DNA of 64,000 nt from Rhinatrema bivittatum. Taxonomy: Eukaryota > Chordata > Amphibia > Gymnophiona > Rhinatrematidae. The position numbers and the translations under genes are program-made. The notes under the pieces are model-generated. The model worked only from the letters and a program-made list of their open reading frames with translations, made no database searches and was not told the origin of the DNA. Numbering within the stretch: the first letter of the stretch is position 1; every line of letters begins with the position of its first letter. The DNA is taken from contig NC_042626.1 of the NCBI RefSeq assembly GCF_901001135.1, forward strand, positions 83,127,651-83,191,650. The letters run 5' to 3'. Of the stretch, positions 43,107 to 52,612 are shown one piece after another.

Positions 43107-44105
43107 TTAAAAAAACTCCGCCGTGTAGCCGTCGGGTCCCGGGGCTTTAAACCCCTTCGAGTGATGGATGGCTAAATTAACCTCTGTCTCTGAGATAGGC
43201 CTGTTTAACCCCTCCTTTTGATCAGGCGTTAAACGGGGTAAAGATAATTGGGCACAAAAGTTATCGCAGGCCATAACATTCCATCCCTCCGTTGAATACA
43301 AAGAGGTAAAGAAGTTACGGAAGCACTGGAGAACGGAAGTAGTGTCTCTCAGCAACCGACCCTGAGGTGTTAGCAAGGTTGGGATAAAACGGTTAGGACG
43401 TTCTGCACGTATAAGGTTGGCCATCATTTTCCCAGCTTTATTACTATACTGATATAGCTGATATTGGTAGTACACGTGACTCTTTTTAGCCCGCTGATGG
43501 AGCAAGGAGTTTAAAGCATACTGTCGAGAGAGATATTCTGTCCGGGCTTCTTTCGTTCCCATAGTCGCCCACTTGATGCGAGATTGACGCGCTTGGGCGG
43601 AGAGTGCCAAGATATGGCGATTTAATACTTTCCGATGTTGGGCGACACAGGATATTATTTCACCCCATAATACCGCTTTTGCGGCATACCATAGCAATAC
43701 TGGTTGAGTCTCATATTCCTTATTAAAGGATATGTATTCCCTCCATCTAGCTCGTATGAACTCCCTAAATTTCCCATCTGATGCCAAATAACAGGGATAT
43801 CTCCAGATTTTAGAGTATTCAGACGCAGCGGAGAACCCAAAGTCCACCCATATCGGGGCATGGTCTGAGATCACTATGTTGTCAATACCTGCCGCCACAA
43901 CTTTCGGAAAGGCTGTGGCGCTAATGAGAAAGTAATCGATGCGTGAGAAAGTCGCATGCGCACGTGAGACATGAGTGAAGTCGCGTTCAGTGGGATTCAG
44001 GGTTCTCCACACATCCAATAACTGTAAGCTATTTTCTAACATACAGATCGATACTGTAACGTGCGGTTGAAGATTTCCCGTCTGTAACGTGCTGTGAGCG
44101 CACAA
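43107..44105 (-). pseudogene. L1 ORF2 endonuclease C-terminal half and linker
   Basis: A 332-codon frame: L-Q-L-L-D-V-W-R-T-L-N-P-T-E-R-D near 44020, F-S-R-I-D-Y-F-L-I-S near 43945, I-S-D-H-A-P-I near 43870 (the catalytic S-D-H block), a basic helical linker with many Q/R residues, and F-K-A-P-G-P-D-G-Y near 43125 leading to RT. The N-terminal half with the first catalytic residues is missing; the frame upstream of about 44045 is not L1 sequence. Confidence 0.8.
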
Positions 44106-44367
44106 TTCGGACGCGTAAGGCGATCCAGCGATACAGTCTCCAGTTTCACGCGTCCTTAGCGCTTCTTAAAACAGACGCATAACCCTTTCCGCACCCAGTA
44201 TGTATATGATATGTAAATGAACGAATTAGCTGTATAATGAAGGAATTAGCTATTCCCCTCCGATACTGTGACGCGCGCTCAGATTATCTCCTTTGTAACC
44301 CGCTATTTTGCCGCATCCTTAATCTGTTAGTTTACCGCTACCCTCTACTTGGTGTTAGTGTGGTGTT

Positions 44368-44472
44368 CGAAAATTAAAACGGGAATAAAGTGTAAAAAAT
44401 GGGGGTAAAACCAAAGGGAGTAAAGTGTAAAAAACCATGGACGACCTCCATATTAACATTGCAGCGTAAGTT

Positions 44473-44510
<38 letters not shown>

Positions 44511-45096
44511 AAATACCTGTCACTTTCCGAATCCCCCAGGCGTGCGTTCATCCAGGCGGCGGCGGGAGCCGGCGGGCGGGTGGGCGCCCGTTCATCCAGG
44601 TGGCGGCGGGAGCCGGCGGGCGGATGGGCGCGTGTTGGATCCAGGCGGCGGTGGGAGTCGGCGGGCGGGTGGGCGCGCGTTGGATCCAGGCGGCGGTGGG
44701 AGCCGGCGGGCGGGTGGGCGCGTGTTCGATCCAGGCCGCGGCGAAAGGGGCCTCCGGAGGCCCCTTTCGCCGCCGGCTCCCTCTGCCTGGATGAATGCAC
44801 GCCCACCTGGATCCAACGGGCGCCCACCCGCCCGCCGGCTCCCACCGCCGCCGCCGCCGCCTGGATGAACGGGCGCCTATCCGCCTGCCGGCTCCCGCCA
44901 CCTCGATGACCGCACGCCTGGGGGATTTGGAAAGTGACAGGTATTTATACATATATATAAACAACTTACGCGGAGAACAGAAAAAAAAACAGCGAAACCG
45001 TCTGAGGGTACGTTTCTCCCCTCACTTTACTCCCCTCACTTTACTCCCTTTGATTTTACCCCATTTTTTTACACTTTATTCCCGTTTTAATTTTCG
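44368..45096. repeat. GC-rich foldback with nested tandem repeats (foldback 2)
   Basis: The outer arms ('cgaaaattaaaacgggaata' at 44368 and its complement ending at 45096), a TA-rich segment (44475-44507 against 44951-44960), the 'gtataaatacctgtcac' segment and the GC-rich core are all inverted about a centre at 44755/44756, where a 36-base perfect palindrome lies (44738-44773, 'ggggcctccggaggcccc' in the middle). The left arm has four 44-45-base tandem units starting 'atccaggcggcgg'; the right arm has fewer, so the arms are unequal. Open frames here are palindrome artefacts. Confidence 0.85.
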
Positions 45097-45135
45097 CCCT
45101 GCGCCTTGGGAGGGGGGGGGAACCATCCACTTCCT

Positions 45136-45223
45136 GGTGCCTGTCATTTCAAATGTCATTTGAAATGACAGGTACCAGCGCACCCAGGATACTGTATAGG
45201 CGCTAATACAGCGCCTATACAGT
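45136..45223. repeat. two adjacent perfect hairpins
   Basis: The first stem pairs 'cctgtcatttcaaatg' (45140-45155) with 'catttgaaatgacagg' (45157-45172). The second pairs 'actgtataggcgct' (45191-45204) with 'agcgcctatacagt' (45210-45223) around a 5-base loop. Both lie between the foldback and the right edge of the insertion and may be its subterminal structure. Confidence 0.75.
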
Positions 45224-45394
45224 AAAATGGGTTGCGCGGGCCTAACGCTTGCCTAACGCTTCGCAGCCGCGGCATGCATTTGCATGCAATTTGAAGAGAG
45301 TATCGAGCGGTAGGTGAAGAGAACTGTGCGTGCGGGGATCTGATAGTAGGGCCTTTACCCAGTCCTCACTCGCGTTGTTGACTTTGAGACGCGT

Positions 45395-46096
45395 CTAATT
45401 GGGGGCCGCCGAATAGTCCTGAAAGATACGAATAGGAGACTCCTGGTAGCGCAGTTCAGATCTCGCTCGCGAGGCCCTCCAAATTTCGGACTTGTGAGCA
45501 GAGTTTAAGATCTTGGCTATAACCAATCTCGGTCGATTCGAGGTCACTTTCTTCACTCCCAATCTATGTGCCCTTTCTACTGTAAGTTTCCCTTGTAAGT
45601 GTGGGAGCGATAGGGCTGATGGGAGCCATTCCTCTAAGAGAGTACACAGGGACCGATTCTCCACGTCCTCGGGAAACCCTAAAAAACGTAAATTATCCCG
45701 TCTGGCTCTGTTCTCTAACTCGTCAATTTTGCCCTGTAAGGCGAGTACCTGCTTGTCCTGCTCAGCCATTTTGTTGTCGTGCGTGGTCATGGAGTCTTCT
45801 AGCTGCGAGATTCGATGTTCGGCTTGGTTTAATCTTGGGGGCAAGGCGGCTAAGGAGTCCTTTACCTCCCCGATTTGTGATGTGATATAGGCTAGCTTAT
45901 CGTCCAGGGCCTCTTTAATGGCCTCCTTTATGTCCGCGATTGTAAGGGCCGCAGGGGATGCCAAGGACTCTGCCTCAGCCGTCGGCGCCATCTTGGGTTC
46001 AGATACCTTCGGCTTCTCTTTTTCTCGTTTTCCCCCTTTAGATGTCATCCCTGGCGAGGTTTTTTGCATAAATTGCACAATGGACATATGCTGCAC
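45395..46096 (-). CDS. L1 ORF1 RNA-binding protein
   Basis: A 233-codon open frame. It has an N-terminal basic stretch (K-G-G-K-R-E-K-E-K), a coiled coil rich in heptads (about residues 70-130, with L-N-Q-A-E-H-R-I-S-Q-L-E and A-L-Q-G-K-I-D-E-L-E), then the RRM-like part starting R-R-D-N-L-R-F-L-G-F-P-E, and the V-E-R-A-H-R-L-G block. This is the L1 ORF1 (transposase_22-like) layout: a trimeric nucleic-acid chaperone that packages the L1 RNA. The C-terminal domain seems to be cut short by a frameshift near 45395, since similar codons continue to about 45310. It is the longest undamaged frame of this L1. Confidence 0.75.
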   Translation of the reverse strand: MQHMSIVQFMQKTSPGMTSKGGKREKEKPKVSEPKMAPTAEAESLASPAALTIADIKEAIKEALDDKLAYITSQIGEVKDSLAALPPRLNQAEHRISQLEDSMTTHDNKMAEQDKQVLALQGKIDELENRARRDNLRFLGFPEDVENRSLCTLLEEWLPSALSLPHLQGKLTVERAHRLGVKKVTSNRPRLVIAKILNSAHKSEIWRASRARSELRYQESPIRIFQDYSAAPN

Positions 46097-46232
46097 TTGC
46101 TCAAGAAAAACTGATTCTGATTGAAGCTTTTTTTTTCATGCAGATAACGCGCTGATCGGAGCGAGCCCTGGAGCTAGCAAGAACACGTCCTCCTGGCTCA
46201 ACACATCACGTGATCTCTCAAAACATCTTTTA

Positions 46233-46740
46233 TATTTCAATGATTTTAGGACTGTTTTACAAGCTCTTATTTTTAGTAAATTAGACTATTGCAACACACT
46301 TTTACTAGGCCTACCTACCAATGTCATTCGTCCATTGCAACTCCTGCAGAATTCTGCCGCCAGACTGCTGACTAATACAAAGAAATTTGACCATATCACT
46401 CCTGTACTCAAAGAGCTTCATTGGCTCCCTATTGGTTACAGATCACAGTATAAAGCACTTGCCCTAATTCACAAATCCCTGTACAATGAGGAGTTTGAAT
46501 GGCTCAATGCAGCACTTCATTTTCATATACCAATACGATTAATGAGATCAGCTAATACTGGGTTACTACCAATCCAGACTGTAAAATCTGCACACATGAA
46601 TACCGTTAGAAGAGAGAGCGTTATCCATTGCCGGACCCAACCTATGGAACTCTCTACCATCACAATTGAGAATGGAAACAAACATCAAAGTCTTTAAGAA
46701 AGGAGTTAAAACATGGCTTTTTAACAAAGCATTTAATAAC
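46233..46740 (+). pseudogene. L2 copy 3 ORF2 C-terminus
   Basis: Codons for F-S-K-L-D-Y-C-N-T-L-L-L-G-L-P (46272-46315), L-Q-N-S-A-A-R-L-L-T, L-H-W-L-P-I-G-Y-R near 46420, then a frameshift before P-M-E-L/N-L-W-N-S-L-P and the T-W-L-F-N-K-A-F end at 46712-46735. It continues directly from the RT piece ending at 40506, which confirms the L1 insertion. Confidence 0.75.
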
Positions 46741-46980
46741 CATGGCTGACTTTGATGCTGTTTGCTACTTTTATCTATGATTTTCTTTCAATGTATAGTT
46801 TTCTTTTCTTTTTACTTTATTTTATTTAGATATTTTAAGCAAAATGGATATGTAACTAGATTTTAAATGTTTATTTTAAAATGCAAATTCAATTACAAAT
46901 GCCTAATCTGAGACGTAAACCGACGTGATATGTTTTTACATGAATGCCGGTATATAAAAACAAATAAATAAAAAATCATC

Positions 46981-47018
46981 TGTAGATGATCTCGGCCTCT
47001 CACATTGCAGGAAAAGAC
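46981..47018 (+). pseudogene. DIRS copy 3 RNase H, second piece
   Basis: A 38-base piece with codons for S-A-S-H-I-A-G-K-D, matching A-A-S-H-I-A-G-K-D of copy 1. It is bounded by the L2 on the left and a CR1 type A on the right. The next codons are at 49471 (N-I-R-A-D-F-L). 'agac' at 47015-47018 and 49467-49470 flanks the CR1. Confidence 0.8.
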
Positions 47019-49466
47019 ATAGAAACATAGAAACATAGAAATGACGGCAGAAGAAGACCAAATGGCCCATCTAGTCTGCCCAGCAAGCTTCACACATATT
47101 TTCTCTCATACTTATCTGTTTCTCTTAGCTCTTGGTTCTATTTCCCTTCCATCCCCACCTTTAATGTAGAGAGCAGTGATGGAGCTGCATCCAAGTGAAA
47201 TATCTAGCTTGATTAGTTTGGGGTAGTAGCCGCCGCAATAAGCAAGCTGCACCCATGCTTATTTGTTTTACCCAGACTATGTTATTAGCCCTTATTGGTT
47301 GTTTTTCTTCTCCCCTTCCATTGAAGCAGGGAGCTATGCTGGATATGCGTGACGTATAAGTCTTCTCCCATGCCGTTGAAGCAGAGAGCCATGCTGGATG
47401 TGCATCGAAAGTGAAGTATCAGGCCCATTTGGTTTGGGGTAGTAACCGCCGTAACAAGCCAGCTACTCCCCGCTTTGTGAGTGTGAATCCTTTTTTCCAT
47501 ATTTCCTCTTGCTGTTGAAGCTTAGAGCGATGTTGGAGTCAAGCCTGTGTATGTTTATTTAATAAGGGTATTGACTCCAGGCAGTAGCCATCATTCTGGC
47601 GAGTCACCCACTCTTCATTGGCAGCCTCTTGACTTTATGGATCCACAGTGTTTATCCCACGCCCCTTTGAAGTCCTTCACAGTTCTGGTCTTCACCACAT
47701 CCTCCGGAAGGGCATTCCAGGCATCCACCACCCTCTCTGTGAAGAAATACTTCCTGACATTGGTTCTGAATCTTCCTCCCTGGAGCTTCAAATCGTGACC
47801 CCTGGTTCTGCTGATTTTTTTCCTTAGGAAAAGGTTTGTCGTTGTCTTTTGATCATTAACACCTTTCAAGTATCTGAAAGTCTGTATCATATCACCTCTG
47901 CTCCTCCTTTCCTCCAGGGTGTACATATTTAAATTCTTCAATCTCTCCTCGTACGTCATCCGATGAAGATCCTCCACCTTCCTGGTCGCCCTTCTCTGTA
48001 CCGCCTCCATCTTGTCTTTGTCTTTTTGAAGGTACGGTCTCCAGAACTGAACACAGTACTCCAGGTGAGGCCTCACCAAGGACCTGTACAAGGGAATAAT
48101 CACTTCCCTTTTCTTACTCGATATTCCTCTCTCTATGCAGCCCAGCATTCTTCTGGCTTTAGCTATCGCCTTGTCGCATTGTTTCGCCGACTTCAGATCA
48201 TTAGACACCATCACCCCAAGGTCCCTCTCCTGCTCCGTGCACATCAGCCTTTCCCCCCCATTGAATACAGTTCATTTGGATTTCCACTCCCCATATGCAT
48301 GACTTTGCACTTCTTGGCATTGAATCTCAGCTGCCATATCTTCGACCACTCTTCCAGTTTCCTTAGATCCCGTCTCATTCTCTCCACTCCTTCCGGCGTG
48401 TCCACTCTGTTGCAGATCTTAGTGTCATCCGCAAAAAGACAAACCTACCTTCTATCCCGTCCGCAATGTCGCTCACAAAGATATTGAACAGGACCGGTCC
48501 CAACACCGATCCTTGCGGTACACCACTTAAAACCGCTCTCTCTTCAGAGAAGGTTCCATTTACCATCACACATTGTCTTCTGTCCGTCAACCAATTTGCA
48601 ATCCAGGTCACCACCTCGGCACTCACTCCCAAGCTTCTCGTTTTATTCACTAGTCTCCTGTGCGGAACCGTATCAAAAGCTTTGCTGAAATCCAAGTATA
48701 TGATATCGAGCGCTCTTCCTCTATCCAATTCCTTGGTTACCCAGTCAAAAAAGTCAAATCAGATTTGTCTGACAGGGATCTTCCTCTGGTGAATCCATGC
48801 TGCCTCTGGTCCATCAATTCTCCGGACTGTAGATAGTTCACTATTCTCTCTTTCAACAGTGACTCCATTACTTTTCCCACCACTGAAGTGAGGCTAACCG
48901 GTCTGTAGTTACCAGCCTCCTCTCTGTTCCCACTCTTGTGAAGCGGGACCACCACCGCTCTTCTCCAATCACCTCGGCACCACTCCCGTTTCTAGGGATC
49001 TATTGAACAGGTCGCACAGCGTCCCGCCAGCACATCTCTGAGCTCCCTCAATATCCTTGGATGAATCCCATCAGGACCCCATGGCTTTGTCCACTTTCAG
49101 ATTCTTTAGCTCTTCCCATACATTATCTACTGTAAATGGATTTTCCTCTGTTCCGCTGTTCCCTCCAGTTTCTTGTTGTGTAGAGTGGTCCTTCTCCAGG
49201 GTCTTCTTTAGTGAACACAGAGCTGAAGTATTCGTTTAATATTTCTGCCATTTCTTCGTCTCCCTCCACACATTGATCATTTCCACCTTTCAATTTCACT
49301 ATACCACTTTGGACCTTTCTCTTTTCGCTGATGTATCTGAAAAATGTTTTGTCACCATATTTTATCTCCTTGGCAATCCTCTCTTCTGCTTGACTTTTTG
49401 CCAACTTGATTAATTTCTTTGTCTCCCTCAGTTGATACAAATATATAAAAGTTGATATAAAAGTTG
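47019..49466 (-). mobile_element. CR1 type A, long copy
   Basis: The 3' tail is at 47019 (three TTTCTATG repeats on the minus strand); the 5' truncation is at 49466. On the minus strand: the EN-RT linker (49440-49123), RT (48955-48375) and RT C-terminus (48244-47615). It is 2.4 kb with 4-bp flanks 'agac'. It gives the best-preserved picture of the type A subfamily apart from the plus-strand copy at 55640. Confidence 0.85.
47615..49440 (-). pseudogene. CR1 type A ORF2: linker, RT and C-terminus
   Basis: Minus-strand blocks: L-A-K-S-Q-A-E-E-R-I-A-K-E-I-K and F-F-R-Y-I-S-E-K-R-K (49400-49300); P-L-H-K-S-G-N-R-E-E-A-G-N-Y-R-P-V-S-L-T-S near 48920; L-D-F-S-K-A-F-D-T-V-P-H-R-R-L and V-P-Q-G-S-V-L-G-P-V-L-F (48700-48500); L-F-A-D-D-T-K-I near 48430 just past a frameshift; and a 209-codon C-terminal frame with L-V-R-P-H-L-E-Y-C and W-N-A-L-P-E-D-V-V. 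Four frame changes. Confidence 0.8.
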
Positions 49467-49470
49467 AGAC

Positions 49471-51030
49471 AACATAAGAGCGGACTTTCTCCGCAGGGAG
49501 AGTCTGGACCCAGGAGAATGGGTGTTGTCAGCCGAGGTGTTTTCAGCTGATTTTGGATCGCTGGGGCCTTCCATTCCTAGACCTGCTGGAGACTTCTCGA
49601 AATGCGAAGGTTCCTTGATTCTACAGTCGCAGGAGAGATCCTTGGTCCCTGGGAATAGACACGCTCATACGGGTCTGGCTGGAAGACAGATTGCTATATG
49701 CCTTTCCTCCGTGACCCTTGCTAGGCAGGATAATTCGCAAGATTGAAGGCCAGTGGGGGCTAGTATTCCTGGTGGCACCAGACTGGCCCAGGCATCCATG
49801 GTATGTGGATTTGTGAATCTCCTGGTGGAGCCCCCCTACGTTTTCCACTGCACATGGATCTGCTACAGCAGGAAGCGGTTCCATTACCTGCTATTAAGTT
49901 CACTTAGAGAATAGCCACTGCCATTAGCAATGGTTACATGGAATAGACTTAGTTTTTGGGTACTTGCCAGGTTCTTATGGCCTGGATTGGCCACTGTTGG
50001 AAACAGGATGCTGGGTTTGTATATGTTCTTATACAAGGATCCGACTTGACTGTCTTACGGTTTGGCCTGTTAAAGCATGGTTATTCCTCTGCAGTGATTG
50101 CTACTTTATTCCGCGCTAGCAATTTCTCCACTTCCTTGGCTTATGTGTGGGTTTGGAGAGTTTTTGAGGCCTGGTGTGAGGAGTGGGGTGTTCTTCCTTG
50201 TTCAGTTAAGATCCCTCTTATTCTGGATATTTTGCAGGATGGCTTGAATAAAGGCTTGGCCCTTAATTCCTTGAAGGTGCAGGTTGCAGCTCTTGCCTGT
50301 TTCAGAGGCCTGGTGAATGGTGTTTTTGTCGCATCCTGATATGGCCTGTTTTTTTTTTTTTTTTTTTGAAGGGAGTGAAGTATCTTAGGCCTCCCTTGAG
50401 GTTACCGGTTCCATTATAGAGTCTCTTAATTTGGTGCTGGACGTTTTGGCGGGTCTTACGTTCCGACCCCTGCGTAGCCTTTCCTTACAGTTGTTGACCT
50501 TGTTCCTGGTGGCTAAATGTTCTGCATGTCTGATTTCTGAGCTGTAGGTCTTGTCTTGCTGGGAGCCTCCATTGGTGACTCCAGGAGCGTTGCAGCTGCA
50601 TACTGTTCATCCTTCTTGCCCAAGGTAGTCTCAGATTTTCATTTGAATCGGTCCATCTCCTTGGAGGAGATGGACTGAGTTTTGCCTTTTGTGCTCCTTG
50701 GATGTTAAGCATCTTGTTGTGTGGTATCTGGAGGCCTCTCCATAGCGGGACTAAGCAGGGTGCTCCAGCTTCGCGGGCTACCATAGCTCATTTGGTTAAG
50801 GAGGTGGTCACGGCCTCAATCTGGATGATGGAAAGCCATTGCCTATTCAGGTTAGGGCCCATTCCACTAGGGCGGAGGTTAGTCTTGTCTACCGTCAATA
50901 TCTGCCGAACTGCGACATGGTCCTCCTTACACACCTTTTCCAAGTTTTATTGTCTGGATGTGCAGGCCCGGGAGGCACGTGTGGTGTTGACTGGACTGCG
51001 AGCAGCCTCCCACCCTGTTGGAGAGTAGCT
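49471..51030 (+). pseudogene. DIRS copy 3 RNase H end and tyrosine recombinase
   Basis: N-I-R-A-D-F-L-R-R-E-S-L-D-P (49474-49515) closes RNase H. The recombinase core-binding part (Y-S-S-A-V-I-A-T-L-F and F-S-T-S-L-A-Y-V-W-V-W-R-V-F-E) is in the frame 49956-50339. The first catalytic arginine position reads S-A-C-L-I-S-E-L near 50520 (leucine in place of arginine). The H-S-T-R box is near 50858-50870 and the tyrosine lies in F-Y-C-L-D-V near 50950-50970. A CR1 tail (49908-50036) and a T-run (50350) interrupt it. Not functional. Confidence 0.8.
49908..50036 (+). mobile_element. CR1 type B 3' tail in DIRS copy 3
   Basis: About 130 bases: 'agaatagccactgccatta', 'gggtacttgccaggttc', 'gttggaaacaggatgctggg' and a final 'atgttcttata'. 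These are the plus-strand words of the type B 3' end; the 'gacttggtctgaccc' stretch is deleted. Confidence 0.7.
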
Positions 51031-51039
51031 TTGGTACAT

Positions 51040-51125
51040 CCCACTGGTTCTGAGTCCATCTGTCTATACGTGAGGAAATGGAGAATTTACTTGATTTTGT
51101 TTTCCTAACATGTAGACAGGTGGAT
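51040..51125. repeat. DIRS copy 3 internal complementary region
   Basis: 51040-51078 ('cccactggttctgagtcc' onward) is the reverse complement of the left outer terminus (34181-34219) with a few changes. 51080-51125 ('gagaatttacttg', 'ttttcctaac', 'atgtagacag') is the reverse complement of the right outer terminus (51470-51518) with several changes. Same organisation as in copy 1. Confidence 0.8.
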
Positions 51126-51518
51126 TCAGCTTCCCGCCCTTGGCTGCCTCATGTGTGTCTCAATAGTCGTTGTCTTGTGGGGCTCTGGGTTCCAAGGGAT
51201 TACTGGTAAGTGTTCATCCAGTCTTAGCTTGGAGTAACTAGAATCCTATGTGAGTTCACTGTTTATGGTGGGCTGAGTTCAGTTCTGGTTACCTGTTGGG
51301 GTTGGGTTTTTTTTTTTTTTTTTTTTTTTTAAATGTTTTTTGCAAGTCTGTCCACAGTTGCTTTTGAAAAGAATACTGGCAGGTCAGGATCACTGCAGGG
51401 CTATATATACTGTGATGTCAGCTTGCTCCATCTGCTGGCAGGAGAACATAAACCTACTGCTCCTGAGTCCATCTGTCTACACTAAGGAAAACGAAATTAT
51501 CAGGTAAGTAATTTCTCC
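51126..51518. repeat. DIRS copy 3 right end with terminal repeat
   Basis: A T-run (51308-51330) is followed by the right inverted terminal repeat at about 51390-51490 and the outer tip 'ggtaagtaatttctcc' at 51503-51518. The bases that follow belong to the hAT. Confidence 0.75.
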
Positions 51519-52612
51519 AATAAAAAAACTAAATATTTTGAAACAGTTGATGAATAGAACATCCAATAATTAAAACCTTTTTTGTATTAAAAAATTTTCA
51601 GACATCAATAAAATATTTCAAAACAGTAAAACAATTTAAAAATAAGGATTTAAACATCTCTGCTCTCCATACCTGGGAAAGTTTTTGATTTCCAGGTGCC
51701 CTGAGACTGTTCTGAATTAGCAGGAAGCAAGGAGGGGGCTGTTTGCCCGCAACTTTCTCCTTTCTCTCAATCATACATTCATACACACAAGCTCTCTCTC
51801 ACTTTCACTTACACAGGCTCTCAGTCACACACTTACACATATGCTCCCTTTCTCTCATACACACATGCTCTCTTTCAATCACACATTTGTGATTTATGCT
51901 CTCTTTCTCACACACACAGGTTCTCAAATCACACACACACACATTCTATTTCTCTCACACTTAAACACATGCTCGGAACTTCTTTTTCTCACTTTCACAT
52001 ACAGGCTTTGAATCACACTCATGCATGCTCTCTCTGTTACACCCACAAACTCTCAGTCACTTAATGCTGCTTCTCTCTCTCACACGCAGGCTCTCAATCA
52101 CACACATGCTTTCTGAGACACACACATACACGCTTCCTCACAATCTCTCTCACTACCCCTTACCACCCCTGCATCAAAGAACAAGTGGTGGCAGCATCCT
52201 CCAACCCTCACAGCCTCAAGATAAGAGTCCCATTGGCCACAGGAGCTGACGCTGTTCATCTTGCTCTAGGCCCACACGGCTCTTCCTCCTTCTCAAGCCA
52301 ATGCTGCTTCTACTTGTGACTATGGTATATATTTTTTTTTTCCCCGTGTCTGTGGGCACACTGCACACCACTTCTGGGCCACAGGGACTGGAAGAAGGAG
52401 AAGACATTGCCTCTAGTGCCGTTGTCCCAAACGGTTTCTATCAGTAGTTTTGCCGTGTTCTGCCTGGACAATCAACATTTCAAGCCCATACGGAGGAAGA
52501 ATGTGACTCGGAGCGGAAGAGAGGGAGAAATGAGCAGCAGAGCTAGCGGGAGAATGCAAAGTGTGGCAACACACTTGGAAGTGCTTGGTGACACATTGGT
52601 TCAGAACCACTG
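51519..52612. mobile_element. right arm of the split hAT
   Basis: An A/T-rich part (51519-51770), a CT/CA-rich minisatellite (51770-52145) and the right terminal sequence with 'ttggttcagaaccactg'. No transposase frame is recognisable. The short frame 52407-52799 crosses the end of the element and is not a gene. Confidence 0.65.
51770..52145. repeat. CT/CA-rich degenerate minisatellite
   Basis: Variants of 'cacacatgctctctttctc' and 'caggctctcaatcacac' repeat with a period near 35-40 bases, about nine or ten times. It lies inside the right arm of the hAT. Confidence 0.75.

Larger units (their letters stand above)
44048..45306. other. insertion replacing the L1 endonuclease N-terminus
   Basis: Ends read 'tcgatactgt' (44048) and the complement of 'agagtatcga' (45306), an 8-of-10 inverted match; 'atcga' occurs at both edges. 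Inside are CpG-rich flanks with 'gatactgtgacgcgcg', a large foldback (44368-45096), and two perfect hairpins (45136-45223). About 450 bases of expected endonuclease coding sequence are missing, so either the insertion came with a deletion or the L1 had lost this part earlier. Confidence 0.5.
40520..46219 (-). mobile_element. L1-clade LINE with 13-bp target duplication
   Basis: The target duplication 'aaaacatctttta' is at 40507-40519 and 46220-46232. On the minus strand: a 5' leader (46219-46100), ORF1 (46096-45395), then ORF2 with the C-terminal half of the endonuclease (44105-43600), RT (43057-41759) and a C-terminal Cys-rich region (41721-40640). An AATAAA (on the minus strand, near 40535) lies at the 3' end. 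Where the endonuclease N-terminus should be (44110-45300) there is instead a foldback-containing insertion. The 5' leader suggests that this was a full-length insertion. Confidence 0.85.
39308..46974 (+). mobile_element. L2-clade LINE, copy 3, split by an L1
   Basis: Plus-strand L2 RT (39460-40506) and C-terminus (46233-46740) with the L2 3' end ('cgtaaaccgacgtgatatg', 'ccggtatataaaaac', AAATAAATAAA) at 46910-46974. It is 5'-truncated, with no endonuclease. A 5.7-kb L1 is inserted at 40520-46219 with a perfect 13-bp duplication. The L2 is flanked by 6-bp repeats in the DIRS RNase H. Confidence 0.85.
34181..51518 (+). mobile_element. DIRS-type element with five or more nested insertions (DIRS copy 3)
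   Basis: The left terminus begins 'tttcctagcatgtagacag' and the right ends 'gtaagtaatttctcc'. The internal complementary region is at 51040-51125. Plus-strand modules in order are gag (37180-38110), the start of RT (38290-38373), RNase H (39116-39307, then 46981-47018, then 49471-49600) and recombinase (49600-51030). Insertions are an ORF1-only L1, two CR1 type B pieces, one CR1 type A, and an L2 with an L1 inside. The RT core is missing. Different from copy 1 in sequence but the same in layout. Confidence 0.85.
33627..52612. mobile_element. hAT transposon split by a 17-kb DIRS nest
   Basis: The left end 'cagtggttctctacc' (33627) and the right end 'ttggttcagaaccactg' (to 52612) are inverted copies of a hAT terminus. 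They are flanked by 'ttctaaag' (33619-33626) and 'ttctaaca' (52613-52620), a 6-of-8 match in an 8-bp duplication. Only 33627-34180 and 51519-52612 (about 1.65 kb) belong to the element. The rest is the inserted DIRS and its passengers. No transposase was recognised in either arm, so it is probably a non-autonomous copy. Confidence 0.7.

Noticed and set aside
44453..44964. Overlapping long open frames on both strands with arginine/glycine/proline repeat peptides
   Set aside because: They come from the GC-rich palindrome and its 45-base tandem repeats, which lack stop codons in all frames. No start context or similarity supports translation.
51770..52145. Regularly spaced repeats that might suggest a CRISPR-like array
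   Set aside because: The units vary gradually and have no unique spacers; it is a CT/CA minisatellite in eukaryotic DNA.
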